From positions 1-21,319 of the forward strand of contig JAGBXL010000035.1 in NCBI GenBank assembly GCA_017629325.1: 21,319 nucleotides of DNA. The letters are read 5' to 3'. The DNA is from Clostridia bacterium (GTDB lineage Bacteria; Bacillota; Clostridia; UMGS1810). Under the pieces are notes generated by a model. That model saw only the letters and a list, made by a program, of their open reading frames with translations. It did no database searches and had not been told where the DNA came from. Shown here piece by piece: positions 1-7,216 of the stretch (its first letter is position 1; each line of letters begins with the position of its first letter). The position numbers and the translations under genes are program-made.

Positions 1-1107
1 GATAGCAGAGTAAATATCCAAATGAGTTTTGGCAAAAACATCTGCCGAAAATTCATATCTGACCTTTTCATTTATAGCCTCGCCCATTTTTAAGATAAGC
101 TCTTTATTTTGCGAAAGCTCTAAGATTCTTTCTGCCATTTCGTTAAAATTGCCATTTTGAAAAACAAAGCCTGTTTCGCCTGTTTTTACAAGGGCAGGAA
201 TACCGCCTACCGCACTTGCTATCATGGGCTTTTTCATTGCAGCACCCTCAAGCATTGAATAAGGAAAGCTTTCGCATTTTGAGGTGAGGGTGTTTATATC
301 TATAAAATTTAAAAAGCCATATATATCGGTTTCAAAGCCTAAAAATTTAATTACATCTTCCATACCGAGCTTTTTGGAAAGTGATTTAAGATTTTTTTCT
401 TCACTACCTGTGCCCGCTATTAAAAATCGAAGATTTTTATTTTTTTCATAGGCTTTTGCAGCACCCTTTATAAACACATCTACGCCCTTTACCGCATCGA
501 AACGGGCAGCAATACCAACATAGCAAAGGTCTTTATTTAATTCCAGACCGTGTTTTTGGGCATATTCTTCCTTACTCGTTACAATTTGTGGAATTTTTGA
601 AAAATCCATGCCGTTATACACTGTGTGAATACTATTAGGGCGGAAGTTTCTTTTAATGAGCATATCTTTAAAAGAATGGGAAACTGCAATGAAATAGTCT
701 AACCTGCGAAGAGACAGAATATTTAGGTTTGTAAAGACAAGGCGTTTGAAAAGCTCGTCGAAATCTAAAAGATAATCGCTATGCATGGTGGTTACAACAG
801 GAACTCTTAGTTTGCGTTTTAAAAACATTGCAATGAAATTAGCCCTTGCACCGTGAACATGCAAAAGCTCAATGTTTTTATTTTCTATAAAGCGGTGAAT
901 ATCATCTACAACAGAAAGGTCGAATCTGTTTTTTTGCAAAAAAAGATGAGAATCAATATCTTTTTCTAATATTTCATTATAGAAAGGACCTTTCATAAGG
1001 CAGGCAACAGAAACCTCACAGCTTAGTTTAAGCTTATCTAAAAGCTCAAAAAGATGGGTTTTTGCTCCGCCCGAATCACCGCCGCTTATAAGGTGCATAA
1101 CTTTCAT
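1..1107 (-). CDS. GT4-family glycosyltransferase, 3' end cut by window edge
   Basis: The visible 369 codons encode a GT-B fold glycosyltransferase of family GT4, which would transfer a nucleotide-activated sugar to a lipid-linked acceptor on the cytoplasmic face. The N-terminus MKVMHLISGGDSGGAKTH is the usual first strand and Gly-rich loop. The C-terminal half carries FLIAGTG, a CESFPYSMLEGAAMKKP segment corresponding to the GT4 E-x7-E nucleotide-sugar site, and AVGGIPALVKTGETGF. The family is usually 360-400 residues, so little is missing. The ATG at 1107 is chosen because GAAAGG lies just upstream, inside the end of the preceding gene, whose stop is 9 bp away. It is the last visible gene of the polysaccharide operon. 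Sugar and acceptor cannot be inferred. Confidence 0.9.
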   Translation of the reverse strand, partial: MKVMHLISGGDSGGAKTHLFELLDKLKLSCEVSVACLMKGPFYNEILEKDIDSHLFLQKNRFDLSVVDDIHRFIENKNIELLHVHGARANFIAMFLKRKLRVPVVTTMHSDYLLDFDELFKRLVFTNLNILSLRRLDYFIAVSHSFKDMLIKRNFRPNSIHTVYNGMDFSKIPQIVTSKEEYAQKHGLELNKDLCYVGIAARFDAVKGVDVFIKGAAKAYEKNKNLRFLIAGTGSEEKNLKSLSKKLGMEDVIKFLGFETDIYGFLNFIDINTLTSKCESFPYSMLEGAAMKKPMIASAVGGIPALVKTGETGFVFQNGNFNEMAERILELSQNKELILKMGEAINEKVRYEFSADVFAKTHLDIYSAI

Positions 1108-1116
1108 AGATTATCT

Positions 1117-2688
1117 TTACCTTTCTTTTTTAACGAGTTTAACCGTTGCAAGAAGAATTCCTGTCATTATAAAGAACATAAACATTACTCTTGGGTAGAA
1201 CCACACATATTCAACTGCAAAAACAAATGCCATACCACAAAGCGAGCCAACTATTGCGGCTATAATTGCCTTATGCTCATTTATAGCAGATGAAACTGCA
1301 TCAAAGGATTTTTTAAGTAGGGTTACCATATAGAGCATAAAGCCTATAAAGGCAAATATGCCGAATTCTATTATAAGCTCCATATAAACCATGTGGGAAT
1401 GAGGAGCTGTGAGTGCCCAGTGGTCTGCTAAGGGCAGATAATATTTTGCAAAGGTAACAGGGCCTGCTCCAACACCCGAAACAAAATAGCTTTTAACCAT
1501 TTTCCAGGTGCCACGCCATATTAAAAGGCGGCTTGCGTTTGAGGTGTCTTTCATAGAGCCGATGGTTAAGATTCTATCTGTTATACTCTCGGGCAAAAAT
1601 GGAATTAGCATAAATGCAAAAATTGCACAAGGCACAAGCATACGCCAATCATAAATAAGAAGCATAACAATAGCCGCTATAAAAAGTGCAACCCAGCAGG
1701 AACGGGAATAGCTCATTACTATTGCTAAAAAATCTACCAAAAGAAATGCTAAATACAAAAGCTTTTCTCTTATTTTGGGAAGCACAAAAACGAGCGCGGC
1801 AGTTATGGGCATTCCAAGAACTAAAAGCTCTGCAAAATTATTGGGGTTTGCAAAGGTTGAAAAAACTCTGCCCGGCATTGAGGAATTTGCCGCAATATCA
1901 ACATATTCGGGGTTTACCTCTACCCCTATTATTCGCTGAACTATGCCTATTACAGAGGTTAAAAACACACCTGCAGATATAATTTTTAAAGAATATATAA
2001 GATTTTCTTTTGTTTCTATACCATTTGAAAGAACAAAGCCAAAAATTACCGCTGCCACAAGGAAGAGAACAATTCTTAAGGCATCTGCCTTATCGTAGGC
2101 ATAGGCAGCCGAAAAGCAAACGAAAATAAGAAAGAAAATTAAATAAAAGCTTTCGTTTTTAAAATTCATGCCTTCCTTTTTAACATAGCCTCTTGCCATA
2201 AAATAAGCTAAAAAGCCAAAGGCTGCAAGAACACCGTAGAGATTGTTCCATACTTCGTGAGGACAAACTATCATAAGGCAGATAAAGAGTGAAACAACAG
2301 AAGAATAAGAAAAAATCTGCTTTTTGGAAAGCTTTGTAAAAACACCTGCGGTTAATGAGCCGTTAAAAATTTTAAGCACAAGAGAATATATTTTGCCTGA
2401 TGTGAAAGAAGCAATTTTATAGGCAAAATTTAAAAGGAAGCACAAAAGTGATTCTTCATAAAGCTTTTGAAGCACGCCTTTTGAGGATATATATTTTTTT
2501 AAAAAGGAAGCATCATAGGATTTTTTTATGCTTTTAACTATTGAGTTTAAAATTTTAAAAAGAGTGCTTTCAAAAAATTCATTTACAAAAAAGCATATAA
2601 TCTTTCTTATATCACTTAAAGTTTTGCTCTTCTTTACCGAATTAACAAAGCACAAACATAAGTATGCACATAAAGACGGTGCTTGCAT
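1117..2688 (-). CDS. O-antigen ligase / Wzy-like polysaccharide polymerase membrane protein
   Basis: A 523-residue polytopic membrane protein of the O-antigen ligase/Wzy_C superfamily, which polymerises or ligates lipid-linked oligosaccharide outside the membrane. Family marks are GRVFSTFANPNNFAELL in the middle, SRLLIWRGTWKM, GVGAGPVTFA and APHSHMVYMELIIEFG in the large external loop before the last helices. The first ~130 residues are an unusual cationic, Cys-containing cytoplasmic extension before the hydrophobic core. The ATG at 2688 is preferred over an upstream start at 2796: it has a strong AAGGAGG 8 bases before it, and the 36 extra residues would come only from a structured repeat. 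It follows the DUF4330-like gene and is followed 9 bp later by a GT4 gene. Polymerase versus ligase is not decidable here. Confidence 0.85.
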   Translation of the reverse strand: MQAPSLCAYLCLCFVNSVKKSKTLSDIRKIICFFVNEFFESTLFKILNSIVKSIKKSYDASFLKKYISSKGVLQKLYEESLLCFLLNFAYKIASFTSGKIYSLVLKIFNGSLTAGVFTKLSKKQIFSYSSVVSLFICLMIVCPHEVWNNLYGVLAAFGFLAYFMARGYVKKEGMNFKNESFYLIFFLIFVCFSAAYAYDKADALRIVLFLVAAVIFGFVLSNGIETKENLIYSLKIISAGVFLTSVIGIVQRIIGVEVNPEYVDIAANSSMPGRVFSTFANPNNFAELLVLGMPITAALVFVLPKIREKLLYLAFLLVDFLAIVMSYSRSCWVALFIAAIVMLLIYDWRMLVPCAIFAFMLIPFLPESITDRILTIGSMKDTSNASRLLIWRGTWKMVKSYFVSGVGAGPVTFAKYYLPLADHWALTAPHSHMVYMELIIEFGIFAFIGFMLYMVTLLKKSFDAVSSAINEHKAIIAAIVGSLCGMAFVFAVEYVWFYPRVMFMFFIMTGILLATVKLVKKER

Positions 2689-2730
2689 AGATGCCCCTCC
2701 TTTCTTTTGGGTTTGAAAATTAAAAAATTC

Positions 2731-2817
2731 TCTTTCGGGAGGGCACAGAGGTCTCATATACCGATTCGGTCGGCGGTAAACGATTGCCACCGGCAATCAC
2801 CGCCCCTCCCCTACAAT
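2731..2817. repeat. GC-rich palindromic intergenic element (REP/MITE-like)
   Basis: The gap between two operon genes holds a GC-rich block quite unlike the AT-rich surroundings. It has nested inverted repeats. GGCGGT (2772-2777) plus GATTGCC (2782-2788) pair with GGCAATC (2792-2798) plus ACCGCC (2799-2804), giving 13 base pairs with an AAAC bulge and a 3-nt loop. ACCG/CGGT pair at 2760-2770. An outer GGGAGGG (2737-2743) matches CCCTCCC (2804-2810). In the transcript it would form a multi-branched fold about 45 nt upstream of the next start codon. It resembles dispersed intergenic repeats of Clostridia, but copy number cannot be seen from one window. Confidence 0.6.
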
Positions 2818-2826
2818 TAAAACATA

Positions 2827-3297
2827 TTATTTTATAACTTCAATAGCTTTAATTCTGCCGTAGAGCTTAGATGTGCCAACTCTTAAGGTTACAGTTTGAC
2901 CTACGCTGTATTTTGAATTATCGAATTTTGCACCATACTGGTAGGCTGTGCCTTCACCTTCAAAAACAACAGAGCCGGAGCCATAGCCGGGGCGTGCTGC
3001 TTCTACATAGGTGCCATCGGCAGTTTCAAGCTGTGCGTGAGACTCATTTGAAAATTCTGTGCTTACAACTTTTCCAAGGCTAACATCGTTGGATTCATCA
3101 CAAACAGGGTCGCCGATTTTAACATTATCTAAAGAATATATTGTGGATTCTTCGGTATAGAAGGTCATTTTATAGGTGGCACTGCCGCCTGAGGAATCGA
3201 GTATTCCATTTGAAAGCTGCAACACAACAAAGGCAACAACTGCTATAATTGCTAAAACAACAACTAAATCAACAAAATTAAACTTAAATTTTTTCAT
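2827..3297 (-). CDS. DUF4330-like membrane-anchored protein
   Basis: A 156-residue protein with a short basic N-terminus (MKKFKFNFVDL), one transmembrane helix at about residues 9-28, and an extracytoplasmic beta-rich domain. The domain pattern (KMTFYTEES, VKIGDPVCDESNDVSLGKVVS, a C-terminal YSVGQTVTLRVG) fits DUF4330, a family of unknown function that I recall from Firmicutes surface-polysaccharide loci. The family call is from memory of its pattern. GGAGG lies 8 bases before the ATG. It sits 19 bp after the acyltransferase-glycosyltransferase fusion and before the Wzy-like gene, so a role as an accessory of polymer assembly or export is plausible but unproven. Confidence 0.7.
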   Translation of the reverse strand: MKKFKFNFVDLVVVLAIIAVVAFVVLQLSNGILDSSGGSATYKMTFYTEESTIYSLDNVKIGDPVCDESNDVSLGKVVSTEFSNESHAQLETADGTYVEAARPGYGSGSVVFEGEGTAYQYGAKFDNSKYSVGQTVTLRVGTSKLYGRIKAIEVIK

Positions 3298-3316
3298 AAA
3301 TATTTTCCTCCATATT

Positions 3317-4942
3317 TCAGAAATAAAGCTTGTAGGTATCTTTCAAAAGCTTATCTAAATTAAATACCTCGTTTATTGCCTTAACAGCATTTTTTGAATA
3401 TTTCTCTCTTAAGGCTTCATCGTCCATAATAAGCTTTATAGCATCTGACATTTCCTCGGTGTTACCATATTCAACAAGAATTCCGCAATCGTTTTCGGGT
3501 GATAAAATATCTCCGTTGCCGCCAACCTTTGTTGCAATAACGGGGAGAGAGGCATCGAGGGCTTCTAAAATAGCAAAGGAAAGTGCTTCATAGCATTTTG
3601 CACTGTTTACATAGAGATTACTTATTTTAAGTATTTCACCTGCATCTGTTCTAAAACCAAGCTGATATATAACATCTGTTAAGTTTTTTTCTTTTATAAG
3701 GGCGGTTATTTCGTCCCATAATTCGCCCTCGCCTAAGATTAAAAGAACAAATTTTTTGTCTGTTTTCTTCTTAAGCTTTTCAATACTTTTAACAAAATAA
3801 TCTAAGCCCTTTGCAATGTGATAGCGGGCAAGGGTTGTTATAACGAAGGTGTCTTCATCTATGCCAAGCTCTTTTCTTAAATTGGGATTTGCGGGAGTGT
3901 GTTCATGGGGCATAATGCCATTATAGATAACTTCTATTTTATTGGGGTCAACTCCATTACCCACAAGAAGCTCTTTTCCGTTGTTGCAAACAGAAATGAT
4001 TTTATGGTTATTTTTTGTCATTATTTTATTTGTTATTTTCCAGAGGAAATTTGTTTTTAAGGTTAAATGGCAGGTGTAAACAACCTTTGTGCCGCTATAA
4101 TATTTCTGCGATAAAAGTGCTATATAGTTTTCTCTTGGATACTGAGCGTGAATAACATCTATATTATTTTGGCGGCAGTAATTAGCAAGCTCTTTGGCAG
4201 CCTTTTTGTCAAAGGGATGACGCATATTTAATCTAAAGCTTGGAATTCCCATAGCCTCAACATCTTGGGATAGTTTGCCAGCAACATTGTAGCAAAGGTA
4301 ACACTTGGTGTCTTTGCCCTCATAGGTTTTTATGAGGTTATAAACATATTTTTCTGTTCCTGCATTTCCGGCATAGTTAATAAGGTATAAAACTTTCATT
4401 CTTGGTACGCCCTCCTTTTGAGCTCTTGTTTTAATTATTTTAGCGGGGTTTCCGCCTACTACTGAAAAATCCGGCACATCTTTTGTTACAACGGCTCCGG
4501 CTCCAACTATGCAGCCGTTTCCGATATTTACTCCGGGTAGGATTATTGCATTTGCACCTATCCACACATCATCTCCTATGCTCACCTTTTTTAAGGGTGC
4601 TGTTTGAAGACGCATGGGGCGGTAGATGTTTTCGGTTTCGTGGTTGCGGGTGTAAATGCTTACATTTGGTGCTATCATAACATCATCGCCAATAGATAGA
4701 GGCCCTGCTATGCGGCAGTTTGTGCCGATTCCGGAATTACTGCCGATTTCTATTTCTCTGCCCGAGCCAAAAAACACACCGTGCTCAATATTTACATTTT
4801 TGCCCATAGATTTAAAAATTCTGCGGCAGAAAAACCTTCTTACTTTTTTTGAGCCAAGGCTATATGGCACATCGGACCCTGGAAGATGCCTTGCGAAAAA
4901 ATAGTACATTGCATAGCTTATTGCAAATAGTATTTTTTTCAA
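3317..4942 (-). CDS. Fused hexapeptide acyltransferase - GT4 glycosyltransferase
   Basis: One 541-residue reading frame contains two complete enzymes. Residues 1-181 are a left-handed beta-helix acyltransferase (hexapeptide repeats such as IGDDVWIGANAIILPGVNIG, likely catalytic His101 in YTRNHETE, ending NPAKIIKT). Residues 182-541 are a full GT4 glycosyltransferase (MKVLYLINYAGNAGTEKYV, TTLARYHIAKGLDYFV, an E-x7-E region YEALSFAILEALDASLPVIA). Each half has the normal length of a stand-alone protein. The start is TTG at 4942, 1 bp after the flippase stop, with GGAGG 9 bases upstream inside the flippase gene. Codons 174-182 retain what looks like an old gene junction: an AGGAGG at 4411-4416 before an in-frame ATG at 4399. 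The product may O-acetylate and glycosylate the same repeat unit, or the GT may also be made separately from the internal start. Confidence 0.85.
   Translation of the reverse strand: MKKILFAISYAMYYFFARHLPGSDVPYSLGSKKVRRFFCRRIFKSMGKNVNIEHGVFFGSGREIEIGSNSGIGTNCRIAGPLSIGDDVMIAPNVSIYTRNHETENIYRPMRLQTAPLKKVSIGDDVWIGANAIILPGVNIGNGCIVGAGAVVTKDVPDFSVVGGNPAKIIKTRAQKEGVPRMKVLYLINYAGNAGTEKYVYNLIKTYEGKDTKCYLCYNVAGKLSQDVEAMGIPSFRLNMRHPFDKKAAKELANYCRQNNIDVIHAQYPRENYIALLSQKYYSGTKVVYTCHLTLKTNFLWKITNKIMTKNNHKIISVCNNGKELLVGNGVDPNKIEVIYNGIMPHEHTPANPNLRKELGIDEDTFVITTLARYHIAKGLDYFVKSIEKLKKKTDKKFVLLILGEGELWDEITALIKEKNLTDVIYQLGFRTDAGEILKISNLYVNSAKCYEALSFAILEALDASLPVIATKVGGNGDILSPENDCGILVEYGNTEEMSDAIKLIMDDEALREKYSKNAVKAINEVFNLDKLLKDTYKLYF
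4411..4416 (-). promoter_or_regulatory. Internal Shine-Dalgarno buried in the fusion ORF
   Basis: AGGAGG on the minus strand stands 11 bases before the in-frame ATG at 4397-4399, where the GT4 domain begins. It could allow independent translation of a 360-residue glycosyltransferase. The spacing is a little long but usable. It is also consistent with a remnant intercistronic site from when the two domains were separate genes. Confidence 0.5.
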
Positions 4943-4943
4943 G

Positions 4944-6500
4944 TTATTTTTCCTCCTTTTTTCTTTTTAGTAATTTATCTAAGAAATCTCGTATGAAGCT
5001 TAATTTTGCAAAATAGCCTATAACAATATAAATAACAGCTCCAAGCCCTGCGGGAATGCCAAGCTTTAATATTCTTATTAAAAGATTGTTGCCTGTTAAA
5101 TATAAACCAAGCACATTTTGAATTAAGAAAACCAGTAGCCACATTACAAGAGCAATTAAAAGGCTTTTTAAAATTTCTGAAAGTAGCCCGTTTGCAAAGC
5201 TACCGATTTTTCTTTTAAGCTGCCACAAAAGATTTGCAACACCTGTTAGAGATGCTATTGAATATGCCAGAGGAATTCCGTAGGCACCTATATAAGACAT
5301 TAAAATTATGCTTAAGGCAATGTTTACAAACATTATAACAAAGCCGTTTACCGCTGATATGCGAGTGTTTTTTATTGAATAGAGTGCTCTGTCTAAAATT
5401 TCTTTAAGCCCTATACCCAATATGCCGATTGCATAGAAGGAAAGAAAAATCTCTGCTTTTTTAACAGACTGCGTGCTCACCTTTCCCCATGCAACCAAAA
5501 GATTTAAGAGGGGCTCACGAACGCTTATGTATCCAAAGGTTATGGGAATAAGCATAATGCTTACATTTTTTAATATTCCGCCCAAGGTTTCCTTATAGGA
5601 ACTTATATCGCCTTTTGCATAGCTTTCGCTAAGGCGGGGATATATGACCGCAGTTATGGAATACACAAAGGCAAGCACCATTTGAATTGTTATATTCTGC
5701 ACAAAGGTGAGGATTGTTACCATGCTTTTATCGTAGCGGGCAATCATGGTTGAATTAAAAAGCATATTTAATTGATATGCCCCAACTCCTATAAGAACGG
5801 GGACTGCCATTTTTGCAGCATTTATGATGTCGGCATCTTTTAGCTTTAATCTTATTTTATAGCGGTAGCCGTTTTTATAAAGAGGGGGAATTAAAATAAG
5901 TGCCTGAAGGGAAAGCCCAAAAAGGCTTGCATAGAGAAGCCCTGTTACACCAAAGCGGCTGCTTAAAAATAAAACATATAAAATAACCACAATTGAGCTT
6001 GGAACACTTACAAAGGCAGGAAGCCTGTATTGTCCGTCCGACTGAAGCATGCCCTGAAAAATGTAGTTAAGAGCATAGAAAAACATTACGGGCATAACAA
6101 TCATTAGTGCTTTTATGGCATATATTCTTGTTTGGCTTTCTTTTGCAAAGCCCGTGAATTTAACAAGTAGCGGAGAAATGCACATGCCTAAAATCACAAG
6201 GATTAAAGTGAGGACCATAGATACCGAAATAATATTATCGGCAAATTTTTTGGCTTTTTCACCTTCGCCCACTGCCTTATGCCCAACATAAATTGGAATA
6301 ACAACTGTTGAAAGAGCTGTGCCTATTGATGTGAAAATTATATTGGGAATATTTATTGCATAGGAATATATATTTATATAAACGCTGTCTGTTCCGAAAA
6401 CAGACATATAAACCTGGCTTGAAAATAGTGCCAGAAGCCTTGAGGCTATCATAATAACCATAACAGAGCCAATGGCAGAAAAGATATTGGATTTTTTCAA
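4944..6500 (-). CDS. murJ: MurJ/MVF-family lipid-linked glycan flippase
   Basis: A polytopic membrane protein with about 14 predicted helices from the MVF (MviN/MurJ) branch of the MOP flippase superfamily, which moves undecaprenyl-linked glycan precursors across the membrane. Typical features are IASRLLALFSSQVYMSVFG at the N-terminus, NIIFTSIGTALSTVVIPIY in helix 2 and PVLIGVGAYQLNMLFNSTMIA mid-protein. The start is set at TTG 6500, giving MKKSNIFSAIG as usual in the family, with GGTGG upstream. The ATG at 6533 would add 11 residues and overlap the previous gene by 20 bp without a ribosome site. Its place between two acyltransferase regions of a polysaccharide operon suggests it may carry this polymer's repeat unit rather than lipid II. 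That choice is inference. Confidence 0.8.
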   Translation of the reverse strand: MKKSNIFSAIGSVMVIMIASRLLALFSSQVYMSVFGTDSVYINIYSYAINIPNIIFTSIGTALSTVVIPIYVGHKAVGEGEKAKKFADNIISVSMVLTLILVILGMCISPLLVKFTGFAKESQTRIYAIKALMIVMPVMFFYALNYIFQGMLQSDGQYRLPAFVSVPSSIVVILYVLFLSSRFGVTGLLYASLFGLSLQALILIPPLYKNGYRYKIRLKLKDADIINAAKMAVPVLIGVGAYQLNMLFNSTMIARYDKSMVTILTFVQNITIQMVLAFVYSITAVIYPRLSESYAKGDISSYKETLGGILKNVSIMLIPITFGYISVREPLLNLLVAWGKVSTQSVKKAEIFLSFYAIGILGIGLKEILDRALYSIKNTRISAVNGFVIMFVNIALSIILMSYIGAYGIPLAYSIASLTGVANLLWQLKRKIGSFANGLLSEILKSLLIALVMWLLVFLIQNVLGLYLTGNNLLIRILKLGIPAGLGAVIYIVIGYFAKLSFIRDFLDKLLKRKKEEK

Positions 6501-6513
6501 AATAACACCACCA

Positions 6514-7056
6514 TTACGGTTTCCAGAACACATCTGTTTTTATGATTTTTGCAGGATTGCCGCCGACAAGAGTTTTTGGAGGAATATCTTTTGTTACAAC
6601 AGAGCCTGCAGCTATTACTGCACCCTCGCCGATGCTTACGCCCTTTAAAATGGTTGAATTGCAGCCTATCCACACATTATCGCAGATTTTAACAGGTTTT
6701 ATTATTTCCTCGGTGCTGCAAAGCTTGTGGTAGTCGCGATCTAAAATTGTGCAGTTCCATGATATATTGCAGCCGTTTCCTATTTCAACCAAATTTCCTG
6801 CGTGAATTTCGGTGCGGTCGCCAATATAACTGTGGCTGCCAATTTTTATTTGGGCTTTTTTTGAGGCTCCGTAGGCACTTAATTTAACACCTTGGTGAAG
6901 AAGCACTCTATCGCCCAAAATAATTTCGCCGTTTTGCTTCCATATTCTCACATTTTTTTCAATTCGTGTGAGTTTTCCGCAGGATTTGAATTTATATTTT
7001 TTTAAAAAACCTCTTGTTACCGCAAGAGAATTTATGAAAAAATCTCGGATATTCAC
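6514..7056 (-). CDS. Hexapeptide-repeat acyltransferase
   Basis: A 180-residue left-handed beta-helix acyltransferase, probably an O-acetyltransferase using acetyl-CoA on a sugar precursor. Hexapeptide turns are visible (IKIGSHSYIGD, VEIGNGCNISWNCTILD, KICDNVWIGCNSTILKGVSIG, AVIAAGSVVTKD) and His110 in LDRDYHKL is the likely catalytic base. The end NPAKIIKT is shared with the acyltransferase half of the downstream fusion, so the two are related. The start is GTG at 7056 because GGAGG lies 6 bases upstream. An upstream in-frame start at 7119 would fall inside the promoter. It is the first gene of the polysaccharide operon. Confidence 0.85.
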   Translation of the reverse strand: MNIRDFFINSLAVTRGFLKKYKFKSCGKLTRIEKNVRIWKQNGEIILGDRVLLHQGVKLSAYGASKKAQIKIGSHSYIGDRTEIHAGNLVEIGNGCNISWNCTILDRDYHKLCSTEEIIKPVKICDNVWIGCNSTILKGVSIGEGAVIAAGSVVTKDIPPKTLVGGNPAKIIKTDVFWKP

Positions 7057-7090
7057 AGTATTCCTCCATGATATATTTATAATTATGATA

Positions 7091-7119
7091 ATTATATCAT
7101 TTCCAGAGTTTTTAGTCAA
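7091..7119 (-). promoter_or_regulatory. Sigma-A promoter of the polysaccharide operon
   Basis: On the minus strand TTGACT (7114-7119) and TATAAT (7091-7096) are separated by 17 bases, which is one mismatch from consensus. The expected start near 7084 gives a leader of about 28 nt before the GTG start at 7056. It reads into the whole minus-strand cluster down to position 1. Confidence 0.85.
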
Positions 7120-7216
7120 TAAAATACGAGGAATATTACATTTTTTTTAAGGCTTTTATTATTTGCTTTTAAATAGAAAGCTATTATGTTATTATAAACT
7201 GGAAAGGATGGTTCTT

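Noticed and set aside
1054..1293. Plus-strand ORFs lying opposite the minus-strand operon genes (also e.g. 4483-4904, 10455-10667, 13174-13500)
   Set aside because: They are low-complexity antisense shadows without ribosome sites or recognisable domains, inside strongly supported genes.
2689..2796. N-terminal extension of the Wzy-like ORF to a start at 2796
   Set aside because: These codons fall within the palindromic GC-rich element, there is no ribosome site before 2796, and the ATG at 2688 has an excellent AAGGAGG.
3317..4942. Fusion ORF as a simple frameshift artefact
   Set aside because: Both domains are full length and in the same frame; the other frames at the junction run quickly into stops, so an indel does not explain it. 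A point error at a stop codon remains possible and is noted in the findings.
7120..7216. Promoter for the phosphodiester glycosidase gene
   Set aside because: The region is AT-rich with several TATAAT-like strings (e.g. TATTAT near 7182), but none has a convincing -35 box at proper spacing.
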